DNA of 64,000 nt, taken from the NCBI RefSeq assembly GCF_000802185.1, contig NZ_KN676113.1, positions 654,581 through 718,580 of the forward strand. Direction: 5' to 3'. Of this stretch, positions 8,921 through 17,076 are shown piece after piece. The notes below the pieces were generated by a model. It saw nothing but the letters and a program-made list of their open reading frames with translations, made no database searches and was not told where the DNA came from. The position numbers and the translations under genes are program-made. Source of the stretch: Belnapia sp. F-4-1. Lineage in GTDB: Bacteria > Pseudomonadota > Alphaproteobacteria > Acetobacterales > Acetobacteraceae. Each line of letters starts with the position of its first letter. Position 1 is the first letter of the stretch.

Positions 8921-9845
8921 ATGGACATCGAAGAACTACGCACCTTCGTGGAGGTGGCTGACGCCCGCGGCGTCACGCCGGCGGCGCGCCGGCTTGGCGT
9001 TTCCAAATCGATCGTCAGCCGGCGGCTTGCCCGGCTTGAGCAGGATCTGGGCGTTCAATTGCTCGCCCGAACCACGCACGGCGCGGCCCTCACCGAAGCC
9101 GGTGAGACGTTTCGTGATTACGCGGCAAGAGCCTGCAGCGAGATTGATGCTGCGCGTGAAACCATCTCGCCGTCGGGAGATCTTCGCGGTCGGTTACGTA
9201 TCTCTGCGCCGCTCTCTTTCGGTCCGACGCATTTCGCCGCGGTTCTCGCGCAGATGGCGCGGCGCCACCCCGATCTCCAGATTCACACCTGCTACAGCGA
9301 TCGCTTCGTGGATCTCGTCGAGGAGGGCTACGACTGCGCCATCCGGATCGGCCACCTTCAAGATTCGACCCTGATCGCAAGACGTGTCGGGCCGATCTTC
9401 GGCAAGCTGGTTGCGAGTCCTGCCTATATCGAGGCTCACGGCGCTCCCGAAACACCGGACGAAATTGTGAATCACCAAGCCATCATGCAGGGCACCGAGA
9501 CGTGGCAGTTCATGGATGGCGACAAGATCGTCACGGTGCGGCCTCAGGGGCGCTTCAAGGCTGATAACGGAGTATCCCTGGTCGCGGCCGCTCTGGATGG
9601 GATCGGGGTCGCCTATCTACCAGAACGGCTCGTCGCGGATCATATTTGTTCGGGCACTCGTGCCAATCATGACCCGCCATCCCGTCCCGCCAGCCGGCGT
9701 CTTCGTCGTGAGGCCTTCCAGCCAGCATCCCGCTCGAAAGGTCAGGGTCCTCATCGATATGCTCGTCGAATGTTTCGGAAACCTGCACGATGGCGAGGGC
9801 GCGGCGAGCATCGACGAGAAGGAGGAGCAATCCGCGCAAGGGTAG
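8921..9845 (+). pseudogene. LysR-family regulator with a C-terminal frameshift
   Basis: From ATG 8921 the frame encodes a full LysR N-terminal winged helix (MDIEELRTFVEVADARGVT, then SKSIVSRRLARLEQDLGVQL) and most of the effector domain up to LPERLVADHICSG near 9648. After that the frame becomes Arg-rich noise. The expected ending appears in another forward frame as ALVPIMTRHPVPPAGVFVV through RKVRVLIDMLVECFG, stopping at 9845. A single-base indel around 9645-9660 therefore splits the gene. Repaired, the protein would be about 305 residues, normal for LysR. Either the regulator has lost its tail or the base call is wrong. The divergent neighbour is the YcaC-like hydrolase. Confidence 0.85.
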
Positions 9846-10204
9846 CGCCAAGGTTCCGAGGCCGAGCGGGTCGTGTCCGGAGGTGATTCCACCCCAGCGG
9901 AGTTTGCCCTGGTTCCCGGCCCGGCGCGGTTGGTCGCTCCTTCCGGAGATGCCGGGCATGTCGGATTTGTCCGGCTGGCCGGCAACAAGGCCTATGGTGC
10001 CCTCCCCTCATGCCCGATCATTCGCGTCGACAGCAAGGATTGTGGGGGCCGGTCTTCTTATGGCCCGAGACCGATAGATCGACATGACAGCGGGGTTACT
10101 GACCGGAGTTCCGGCCTCAGGCGAGCGGCGAGACATCTGGCTGCTTGACAACCCAACCCTGCTGGCCTGCCTACACGCAGCTCGGTCAGGACAGGAATAG
10201 CTGC
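9846..10204. other. Interval without a recognisable gene
   Basis: Open frames here are short and lack family-like sequence or ribosome sites. The last bases (GGACAGGA about 10 bases before 10205) supply the Shine-Dalgarno for the next gene. No hairpin or repeat stands out. Confidence 0.4.
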
Positions 10205-11632
10205 ATGCAGTCATACGATCTGGTCGTCATTGGCAGCGGGCCGTCCGGACGCAGGGCCGCGGTGCAGGCCGCCAAGCTGGGGCGTTCGGTACTGGTGATC
10301 GAGAAGGGCAGCCGCGTTGGTGGCGTCTCGGTGCATACCGGTACCATCCCGTCCAAGACGCTACGCGAAACCGTGCTGAACCTGACAGGCTGGCGTGAGC
10401 GTGGCTTCTATGGCTTGGCGTACCGGGTGAAGCAGGACATCGAGGCCGGCGACTTGATGACCCGCCTGCACAAGACGCTGGAGCATGAGGTCGAGACCCT
10501 GGAGCATCAATTCTCACGCAACCGGGTCCACATGCTGCGGGGGTTGGCCAGCTTCGTTAACCCGCATCGGATCGAAGTCCAGGTCGAGGCCGGCGAGAGC
10601 CGGACGGTAGAGGCCGCACGCGTTGTCATCGCCGTTGGTACCCGCCCTCTGCGCCCTCCCCACATCCCGTTCAATGGCACTACCGTGATAGACAGCGACG
10701 AGCTTGTCGAACTCACGACCCTGCCGCGGTCGATGACCGTTGTCGGCGCCGGTGTGATCGGGGTGGAATACGCGACCATCTTTTCCGCGCTGGACGTGCG
10801 CGTGACACTGGTGGAACCCCGCAACAGCTTTCTTGAGTTTATCGACCGAGAATTGGTGGATGACTTCGTCCACCAGCTGCGGGACCGCGGGCTGGGCTTC
10901 CGTTTGGGCTCGAAGGTGAACTCCATCGAGTTCGAGAATGGCCAGCCGGTGGCGATGCTTGAGGGTGGCCGGCGCGTTCGTTCCGAGATGCTGCTGTTCA
11001 CCGCCGGCCGCGTCGGCGCGACTGACACACTGGACCTCCCGGCTTGTGGCTTGACCGCTGACGCGCGCGGCCGCCTGACGGTGGACCCGCAAACATTTCA
11101 AACGGCGGTGCCGCATATCTACGCCACTGGCGACGTGATCGGCTTTCCCAGCTTGGCATCCACCTCGCTGGAGCAGGGGCGCATAGCGGCCTGCCACGCC
11201 TGCGGTGAGCCCTTGCCCCCAGCGCCGGCGTTCTTCCCCTATGGCATCTACTCGGTACCCGAGATCTCCACGGTTGGCCTGAGCGAGGAGGAGGTACGCA
11301 AGGCGGGTACGCCCTACGAGTGCGGCATCGCGCGCCTTCGGGAAACTTCCCGCGGCCACATCATGGGGCTGAACGGCGGCTTGCTGAAAATGATCGTCTC
11401 GATCGAGACACGCCGAATCCTTGGCGTGCACATTGTGGGCGAGGGCGCGACCGAGCTGGTGCATATCGGGCAAGCGGTCTTAAACCTCGGCGGCACCTTG
11501 GACTACTTCATCGAGAACACCTTCAACTACCCAACGCTTGCCGAAGCCTACAAAATCGCCGCCCTCGATGCTTGGAATCGCTTGACACCTCGCAAGGAGG
11601 CAGTTGCAGAGGTAGCCGCTGCCGCACCTTGA
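10205..11632 (+). CDS. sthA: Soluble pyridine nucleotide transhydrogenase (SthA-type flavoprotein)
   Basis: This FAD-dependent enzyme transfers hydride between NADPH and NAD+ in the cytoplasm. The 475-residue product carries the FAD motif VVIGSGPSGRRAA (residues 7-19), a second nucleotide-binding motif VVGAGVIGVEYATIF, and IYATGDVIGFPSLAS before the dimerisation domain. At the position where lipoamide and glutathione reductases have a redox CxxxxC pair it reads SVHTGTIPSKTLRE with no Cys pair. That is the diagnostic feature of the SthA branch. The frame is open 20 codons upstream, but ATG 10205 has a ribosome site and starts the conserved MQSYDLVVIG. No partner genes are adjacent. Confidence 0.9.
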   Translation: MQSYDLVVIGSGPSGRRAAVQAAKLGRSVLVIEKGSRVGGVSVHTGTIPSKTLRETVLNLTGWRERGFYGLAYRVKQDIEAGDLMTRLHKTLEHEVETLEHQFSRNRVHMLRGLASFVNPHRIEVQVEAGESRTVEAARVVIAVGTRPLRPPHIPFNGTTVIDSDELVELTTLPRSMTVVGAGVIGVEYATIFSALDVRVTLVEPRNSFLEFIDRELVDDFVHQLRDRGLGFRLGSKVNSIEFENGQPVAMLEGGRRVRSEMLLFTAGRVGATDTLDLPACGLTADARGRLTVDPQTFQTAVPHIYATGDVIGFPSLASTSLEQGRIAACHACGEPLPPAPAFFPYGIYSVPEISTVGLSEEEVRKAGTPYECGIARLRETSRGHIMGLNGGLLKMIVSIETRRILGVHIVGEGATELVHIGQAVLNLGGTLDYFIENTFNYPTLAEAYKIAALDAWNRLTPRKEAVAEVAAAAP

Positions 11633-11743
11633 TCTGACCCCGCAGAAGTGGTCCGCCGGTAACCTGGCCCGGAGGCTGCTCCAGGGCGCTTGCGTCTGGC
11701 CGACGCTTGGCTGTCGGCGTCCGTGTCGACGAGGCGGTTGATA

Positions 11744-11960
11744 CCCGCCGGCCTGCATGAGCTGGCCGAGGCTGGCGATGCCGCTCCGGCGGCTTGCCAC
11801 CAAAAACGAAGGGCGTGTCGACCACCGGCGCGACACAGGTGAAGTCGCGCATCGGGCATATGGCAGGCCGCGGTAGAGATGCGGGTTGGTGCTCATCATC
11901 GAGACGCCTGCCAGCATCAGCGCCGGCCCGGCACTGGGAGTGCCCCGACCCAGCAGCATT
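11744..11960 (-). pseudogene. Remnant of a Bug/TTT-type periplasmic receptor gene
   Basis: Three pieces of a tricarboxylate-binding receptor appear in order but in alternating minus-strand frames. First comes MLAGVSMMSTNPHLYRGLPY (to about 11858). Next is PMRDFTCVAPVVDTPFVFGG (about 11852-11795). Last is GIASLGQLMQAGG (to about 11744). Intact family members read LYRSLPYDPxRDFTxVAPLVxTPFVLVVNP with LGELIAxAR following, so the match is continuous across two frameshifts. The N- and C-terminal thirds are not recognisable. Three intact paralogues lie in the window (12850, 13824 and 39196). Confidence 0.65.
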
Positions 11961-12359
11961 TCGGCATTGCGCCAACTCCGTTGCTGGAAGAGCGGAGCAT
12001 AGGATCGCCAGAGCCAAGCGGCCGGCAGGCGCGGCACTATCCTTTGGGCAGTCGCCCCGGCCTAGCAGATCAGCAACATGGCCAAAGTCGCGCTACGATA
12101 AGCAGCCAAGGCGACATTTTCCCGGGGCGGCGAATGGCGCATTTGGACTGCCAGGCGGCTAGGAAGCTGTTGCTGTCCGCGACAGGGCGTTTGCGCTTGG
12201 TGCATAGCTAGCTGCATCGCGGCACTGGCCAGCACCTCCCTAGGCTCCCGCTCGACCCGCAGCCTCAAAGGCCGGTGGTTCACGCAGGCGCCTTCGGGTC
12301 CGAAAATTCGATGCAAACCCGAAAGTTCGCTCAACCTTTCATCGTGCCGTCAGAAAGGC

Positions 12360-12434
12360 TGGTGCCGGGTGAGGGATTTGAACCCCCGACCTTCTGATTA
12401 CAAATCAGCTGCACTACCCCTGTGCTAACCCGGC
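12360..12434 (-). tRNA. tRNA-Thr (anticodon UGU), CCA encoded
   Basis: Read on the minus strand from 12434, the acceptor stem GCCGGGT pairs with ACCCGGC. The D arm GCAC/GTGC, anticodon arm with CTGA/TCAG around loop TTTGTAA, and T arm with GGTTCAAATCC complete a cloverleaf. Loop positions 34-36 are TGT, giving anticodon UGU for Thr codons ACN. The discriminator is A and CCA is encoded at 12362-12360. The 3' end faces the gene-poor left part of the window. Confidence 0.93.
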
Positions 12435-12468
12435 CACCGCCGCTGCTTACCAGACGGCGGCGCGGCGG

Positions 12469-12801
12469 TCAGCCCACCCCGAGCAGCTCGACGTCGAAGA
12501 CCAGGGTTGCGTTTGGCGGAATGACGCCGCCGGCGCCGCGGGCGCCGTAGCCGAGCTCGGGCGGAATGGTCAGCGTCCGCTGGCCGCCAACCTTCATGCC
12601 CTCGACGCCCTGGTCCCAGCCGGCGATGACGTGGCCGGCGCCGAGCTCGAAGCGGAAGGGCTCGCCCCGGTCGCGGGAGCTGTCGAATTTGCGGCCCTTG
12701 TTGTCGGGCGCGGAGGGGTCGAAGAGCCAGCCGGTGTAGTGCACCTCGACGGTGTGGCCGGCCGTGGCGGTGGCGCCGGTGCCGAGCTTCTGGTCGGTCA
12801 T
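12469..12801 (-). CDS. FKBP-type peptidyl-prolyl cis-trans isomerase
   Basis: The 110-residue product is a single FKBP domain that catalyses cis-trans isomerisation of prolyl bonds. Active-site landmarks are [32 protein letters not shown] and [20 protein letters not shown], the last leading into LVFDVELL. There is no signal peptide from the ATG at 12801, so it is probably cytoplasmic. That start has AAGGA about 8 bases upstream; a 12-codon upstream extension lacks one. It is a small minimal FKBP without the insert-in-flap chaperone domain of SlyD. It lies just downstream of two receptor genes on the same strand, with no evident functional link. Confidence 0.93.
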   Translation of the reverse strand: MTDQKLGTGATATAGHTVEVHYTGWLFDPSAPDNKGRKFDSSRDRGEPFRFELGAGHVIAGWDQGVEGMKVGGQRTLTIPPELGYGARGAGGVIPPNATLVFDVELLGVG

Positions 12802-12849
12802 GCAATGGTCCTTGCTTGTCAGGGGCGGATCATGCACCGCCCGACCCGG

Positions 12850-13818
12850 CTAATCCACCCTGGCCCCGGAGGCGCGGATCAGCGGGGCCAGCCGCTCTTT
12901 CTGTGCCGTGCGGTAGCTGGCGATCTCCTCGATGCCGGTCCACCAGGCGCTGGCGCCCAGTTCCTGATAGGCGCGGATCACGCCTGGGCTCTCCAGCGCC
13001 TGTTTCGTCAGCGTGGACATGCGCTGGATGACGGCGGCTGGCAGCCCGGCCGGGCCGCAGACGCAGGTCCAGGAGACGACGTCGAAGCCGGGGAGGACCT
13101 CGCTGATCGCCGGGATCTCCGGTGCCACCGCGCTGCGGTTCAGCGAGGTGACGGCGAGCGGCCGCACCTGGCCCTGGCGCGAAAGGGAAAGCGTGCCGGG
13201 GATGTTGTCGAACATCATCGAGATGCGCCCGGCGACGAGGTCGAGCTGCGCCGGGGCGCTGCCGCGATAGGGGACGTGGACCATCTCGACGCCGGCAAGC
13301 TGCTTGAACATCTCCCCGGCCAGATGAAGCGTCGTGCCGGAGCCCGCCGAGCCGAAGCTGTACTCGCCGGGCGCCGATTTCAGCAGGGCGATCAGCTCGG
13401 GCACGCTGCGGGCCGCGACGCCGAGATGGACGGCGAGCAGGTTCGGCAGCTGCCAGAGGCCGGAGACGAGGGTGAAGTCCCGCTCCGGGTCGAAGGGCAG
13501 GCTGCGGTAGAGTGTCGGCGCGATGGCGTGCGAGGCGACGCCGCCGAGGCCGATCGTGTAGCCGTCCGGCGCCGACTTGGCGATGGCATCGGCGCCGACA
13601 TTGCCGCCGGAGCCGCTGCGGTTCTCGACGACGAATTGATGGCCAGTGAGCTCCGTCATCCGGGCGCAGTAGAGGCGCGAGAGCGTGTCGGTCGGCCCGC
13701 CCGGCGGATAGGGGTTGATGTAGCGAACGGTGCGGTTCGGCCAGTCGCCGGACTGGGCGAGGGCCGGCGCCGCGAGGGCGGGGAGCAGGCCGAGGACGGC
13801 ACGGCGGGACAGGATCAT
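12850..13818 (-). CDS. Bug/TTT-family periplasmic solute receptor (second of an adjacent pair)
   Basis: The 322-residue product has a signal peptide (MILSRRAVLGLLPALAAPA, cleavage after ALAQ-type site near residue 22). The mature receptor shows VRYINPYPPGGPTDTLSR, VVENRSGSGGNVGADAIAKS, LYRSLPFDPERDFT and HVPYRGSAPAQLDLVAGRI. These are the family signatures for binding carboxylates in the periplasm. No TctA/TctB membrane genes are nearby, as is usual for expanded Bug families. ATG 13818 follows the stop of the upstream paralogue by 5 bases; the ORF could also be read from TTG 13827, which is less likely. The ligand is unknown. Confidence 0.92.
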   Translation of the reverse strand: MILSRRAVLGLLPALAAPALAQSGDWPNRTVRYINPYPPGGPTDTLSRLYCARMTELTGHQFVVENRSGSGGNVGADAIAKSAPDGYTIGLGGVASHAIAPTLYRSLPFDPERDFTLVSGLWQLPNLLAVHLGVAARSVPELIALLKSAPGEYSFGSAGSGTTLHLAGEMFKQLAGVEMVHVPYRGSAPAQLDLVAGRISMMFDNIPGTLSLSRQGQVRPLAVTSLNRSAVAPEIPAISEVLPGFDVVSWTCVCGPAGLPAAVIQRMSTLTKQALESPGVIRAYQELGASAWWTGIEEIASYRTAQKERLAPLIRASGARVD

Positions 13819-13823
13819 GGCGC

Positions 13824-14795
13824 TCAATCCACCTGGGCGCCGGCGGCGCGGATGACGGGGGCGAAGCCGGCCTCGTTGGCGGCGCGGAAGGCGGCCAGCT
13901 CCTCGGGCCCGGCGATCCAGGGCGTCGCGCCGTTCTCGGCGAAGCGGGCGGCAAGGTCGCGGCTCTCCAGCGCCTGGCGGGTCAGCGCGGCCATGCGCAG
14001 CACCATCGGCGTGGGCAGCCCGGCAGGGGCGACGGCGGAGCCCCAGGAAGTGATCTCGAACCCGGGGAGGAATTCCGCCATGGCGGGGATGTCAGGCGCC
14101 TGCGGGCTGCGCTTCGCGCCGGTGACGGCAAGCGCCCTCACCTTCCCCTCCTTCGCCTCCTGCAGGGCCTGGGGGATGTTGTCGAAGATCATGTGGACGC
14201 GCCCGGCGATCAGGTCGATATGCGCCGGCGCTCCGCCGCGATAGGGGACGTGGATCAGCTCGAGCCCGGCCTGCGCCGCAAACATCGCGCCCGAGAGATG
14301 CACCGTCGTGCCGGAGCCGGAGGAAGCGTAGGTGTATTTGCCCGGGTTCGCCTTCACCAGGGCGATCAGCTCCGGCACCGTGCGCGCCGGCACCTCCGGG
14401 TTGACGACGAGCAGGTTCGGCAACTGCCAGAGGCCGCCGATATAGGTGAAGTCCCTGGTCGGATCGAAGGGCAGCCGCCGGTAGAGGGTCGGGCCGATGG
14501 CCAAGGGCGCGACGCTGCCGAGGCCGATGGTGCGGCCGTCCGGCGCGCTGCGGGCGATGGCCTCGGTGCCGATATTGCCGGCCGAGCCGCTGCGGTTCTC
14601 GACGATGAACTGCTCGCCGGTGATCTCCGACATCTTCTGGCACCAGAGGCGGGAAAGGATGTCCGTCCCCCCGCCCGGGGGGAAGATGCCGATGAAGCGG
14701 ATCGGCCCCGGCGGCCATTGCTGTTGCCCAAGGGCGGGCGCTGCGAGCGCCGCCGCTGCCAGCCCCAACCCCGCACGCCGCGTGATCCGCGCCAT
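13824..14795 (-). CDS. Bug/TTT-family periplasmic solute receptor (first of an adjacent pair)
   Basis: The 323-residue product opens with a signal peptide (MARITRRAGLGLAAAALAA, ending ALGQ). It carries the same family blocks as its downstream neighbour: IRFIGIFPPGGGTDILSR, VENRSGSAGNIGTEAIARS, LYRRLPFDPTRDFTYIGG and HVPYRGGAPAHIDLIAGRV. The ATG has GGGAGGA upstream. The two receptors are about half identical by eye and translationally close, so they probably arose by tandem duplication and are co-transcribed. The ligand is unknown, probably a carboxylate. No transporter membrane subunits are adjacent. Confidence 0.92.
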   Translation of the reverse strand: MARITRRAGLGLAAAALAAPALGQQQWPPGPIRFIGIFPPGGGTDILSRLWCQKMSEITGEQFIVENRSGSAGNIGTEAIARSAPDGRTIGLGSVAPLAIGPTLYRRLPFDPTRDFTYIGGLWQLPNLLVVNPEVPARTVPELIALVKANPGKYTYASSGSGTTVHLSGAMFAAQAGLELIHVPYRGGAPAHIDLIAGRVHMIFDNIPQALQEAKEGKVRALAVTGAKRSPQAPDIPAMAEFLPGFEITSWGSAVAPAGLPTPMVLRMAALTRQALESRDLAARFAENGATPWIAGPEELAAFRAANEAGFAPVIRAAGAQVD

Positions 14796-14861
14796 ATCCG
14801 GTCCTCCCTGGCCTTATCGTTGCAGGGAGTGTAGGGGCAGCGCGGCGCGGGCCGCCAGCCT

Positions 14862-15548
14862 TCAGCTGTCGAGGGTAAGCACCTGGCCATCCGCAGTGCC
14901 GACCAGCACCTGCGGCGCGAGGCCAAGGAAGAGGCCGGTCTCCACCACGCCCGGGATGGCATGCAGCGCGCGGTCGAGCGCCATGGCATCGGCGATCGGG
15001 CCGGTCGCGCAATCGGCGATCAGGTGTCCGCCATCGCTGCGGAAGGGCGTACCGTCCGCCCCCTGGCGCAGCGTTGGGGTCAGGCCGAGAGCGGCGAGAC
15101 GGGCGAGGGTTGCGCGCCGGCCGAACTCGACCAGCTCCACCGGCAGCACGCCGCGACCGAGGCACGGGACCAGCTTGCCCTCGTCAACGACAATCAGCAG
15201 GCGGCGGCTGGCGGTGGCGACCACCTTCTCCCGCAGCAGGGCGCCGCCGCGGCCCTTCAGCAGGGCGAAGGACCCCTGCTCCACCTCATCCGCCCCATCG
15301 ATGGCGAGGTCGAGCGGCCGCTCGTCCAGCTCCGCCAGGGGCAGGCCGAGGCGGCGAGCGAGCGCCGCCGTACGCTCCGAGGTCGGCACGCCGCCGGCGA
15401 TGCGGAGGCCCGCCGCCTGCCGCGCCGCCAGCATCTCCACCACCATCTCGGCGGTGGAACCGGAGCCGAGGCCGAGCAGCATGCCCGACTCCACCAGCGC
15501 GGCGGCGGCTTCGGCCACCCGGCGCTTCTGCTGGTCCTGCCCCGTCAC
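14862..15548 (-). CDS. rpiA: Ribose-5-phosphate isomerase A
   Basis: RpiA interconverts ribose 5-phosphate and ribulose 5-phosphate in the pentose phosphate pathway. The 228-residue protein has the family motifs GLGSGSTAEMVVEML (phosphate binding, about 26-40), LAIDGADEVEQ (about 81-91, catalytic Asp region) and LLKGRGGALLREKVVA with the catalytic Glu/Lys region (about 95-111). Its length is normal. The start overlaps the end of pgl by 4 bases. Together with zwf and pgl upstream on the same strand it makes a compact oxidative pentose phosphate operon. Confidence 0.95.
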   Translation of the reverse strand: MTGQDQQKRRVAEAAAALVESGMLLGLGSGSTAEMVVEMLAARQAAGLRIAGGVPTSERTAALARRLGLPLAELDERPLDLAIDGADEVEQGSFALLKGRGGALLREKVVATASRRLLIVVDEGKLVPCLGRGVLPVELVEFGRRATLARLAALGLTPTLRQGADGTPFRSDGGHLIADCATGPIADAMALDRALHAIPGVVETGLFLGLAPQVLVGTADGQVLTLDS

Positions 15549-16249
15549 GCCCCGGCCGCCGCCCGGTCGGCGAGGATGGTGACCGGGCCGGCGGGGCCGA
15601 GCCCGGCCGCGGGCAGCGCCCGGTCGCCGGCGCGGAGGCGGGCGAGCACCTCGCGCTTCTCCGCGCCGGCGACAAGGAAGGCCGAGGCGCGGCTGCTGTT
15701 CAGTGCCGGATAGGTCAGGGTGATGCGTGCCTCCGGCTTGGCGCCGATGACGGCCAGCACCCAGGCCTGGCGCTCCAGCAGGGCCGGGTTACCGGGGAAG
15801 AGCGACGCGGTATGCCCATCAGGCCCGAGGCCGAGGAGCTGGATGTCGAAGAGCGGCTCACCCGGCCGGGTTTCGGCGAAGCGGCGCAGCATTGCCTCGT
15901 AGTGAGCGGCGGCAGCCTCCGGAGTACCGTCGGTCGGAACCGGATGGATGTTGCCGGGCGGGATCGGTACCTGGCTGAGCATCGCCTGCCGCACCATGCC
16001 CTGGTTGCTATCCGGGTGATCGGGCGGGACGAAGCGCTCATCGCCCCAGAAGAGATGGATGCGCGCCCAGGGCACCCGGTCGCGCCATTCCGGTGAGGCC
16101 AAGCGCTCGTAGAGCCGCTTCGGGGTCGAGCCGCCGGACAGGCCGATGGAGACGGCACCCTTCCGCGCCATGACATGCTCCAGCACCCAGGTGGCGGCCT
16201 GCTCGGCCAGGGCCTCGGCATCCGCCGCCACCTCCATGCGATGCATCAT
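15545..16249 (-). CDS. pgl: 6-phosphogluconolactonase
   Basis: Pgl hydrolyses 6-phosphogluconolactone, the product of Zwf. The 234-residue product shows the phosphate-loop motif IGLSGGSTPKRLYERLA (about 36-52), LFWGDERFVPPDHPDSN (about 66-82) and LLGLGPDGHTASLFP (about 138-152) with the catalytic His. The start overlaps the stop of the upstream HAD gene and the stop overlaps rpiA, showing translational coupling in the zwf-HAD-pgl-rpiA order. Several Met codons lie in the first five residues, so the exact start is uncertain by a few codons. Confidence 0.94.
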   Translation of the reverse strand: MMHRMEVAADAEALAEQAATWVLEHVMARKGAVSIGLSGGSTPKRLYERLASPEWRDRVPWARIHLFWGDERFVPPDHPDSNQGMVRQAMLSQVPIPPGNIHPVPTDGTPEAAAAHYEAMLRRFAETRPGEPLFDIQLLGLGPDGHTASLFPGNPALLERQAWVLAVIGAKPEARITLTYPALNSSRASAFLVAGAEKREVLARLRAGDRALPAAGLGPAGPVTILADRAAAGA

Positions 16250-17076
16250 CCCGGCCTCCTTTCGCCTCCCGCACGGGGGAGGATGATGTCGCGCACCGCG
16301 GCGGCGAAGCCATCCGCGTCATTGGCCAACGTGACCGCCGCGGCGCGGGCCTGCACCGCGGGTGGGGCATTGCCCATGGCGATGGCGAGGCCCGCAACGC
16401 CGAACATGGGCAGGTCGTTCGCCATGTCGCCGATGCAGGCGGTCTCCTCGGGGGTAACGCCGCAAAGGCGGGCGAGGGCCAGCAGCGCATGGCCCTTGTC
16501 AGCCTCCGGATGGGTCACGTCGAGGTAATAGGCCTGGGAGCGGTGGATGCTGGCCTGCGCGCCGAGCTCCGCCTGGAGGCTCGCCTCGCATTCGGCGAGC
16601 AGCGCGGCATCGGCCGAGGCGCCGACCAGCTTGCCGGCACGGGCGATGACAGGCTCGAAGCTGTCCACCCGACGCGGGGCGAAGCCGATGGTGCGCTGCT
16701 CGAGCGGGACGTAATGGCCATGCGGGTTCTGCAGCAGCCATTCGCCATTGGCGAAGACCCAGGCGTCGATGCCGCGCTGAGCGAAGGCAGCGAGGGCGGC
16801 GCGGGCCGCCGCCTCCGGCACCGGCCGCTCGGCGAGGCTGCGGCCCTCGCGGTCGAGGATGACGCCGCCGTTGAAGCCGGCGACGGGTGTGTCGAGGCCG
16901 AGCTGCGCGGCGAGCGGGGCGATGCCGCGCGGCGGCCGGCTGCTGACCAGGGCGAGAATCACCCCGGCCTGGCGCAAAAGCGCGGCGGCCTCGATGGCAG
17001 CGGGGGTGAGGCGCTTGTCGGTCGTCACCAGGGTGCCGTCCACATCGGAGACGAGCAGCCGGACCGGCGCGGTCAT
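16246..17076 (-). CDS. Cof-type HAD-IIB phosphatase
   Basis: The 276-residue protein has HAD motif I LLVSDVDGTLVTTD (about 7-20), the LVSSRPPRGIAPLAAQL motif II region, and the motif III/IV segment EADKGHALLALARL followed by CIGDMANDLPMFGVAG. The alpha/beta cap between motifs II and III makes it a Cof/IIB member. Such enzymes dephosphorylate sugar phosphates or nucleotide cofactors. It sits between zwf and pgl, overlapping the stop of zwf (ATGA), so its substrate is probably a sugar phosphate, which is inference. A longer reading of this frame upstream runs antiparallel to no known family and is rejected. Confidence 0.9.
   Translation of the reverse strand: MTAPVRLLVSDVDGTLVTTDKRLTPAAIEAAALLRQAGVILALVSSRPPRGIAPLAAQLGLDTPVAGFNGGVILDREGRSLAERPVPEAAARAALAAFAQRGIDAWVFANGEWLLQNPHGHYVPLEQRTIGFAPRRVDSFEPVIARAGKLVGASADAALLAECEASLQAELGAQASIHRSQAYYLDVTHPEADKGHALLALARLCGVTPEETACIGDMANDLPMFGVAGLAIAMGNAPPAVQARAAAVTLANDADGFAAAVRDIILPRAGGERRPG

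Noticed and set aside
12631-14244. 537-codon plus-strand ORF opposite FKBP and the two receptors
   Set aside because: It spans parts of three real genes on the other strand and resembles no protein family.
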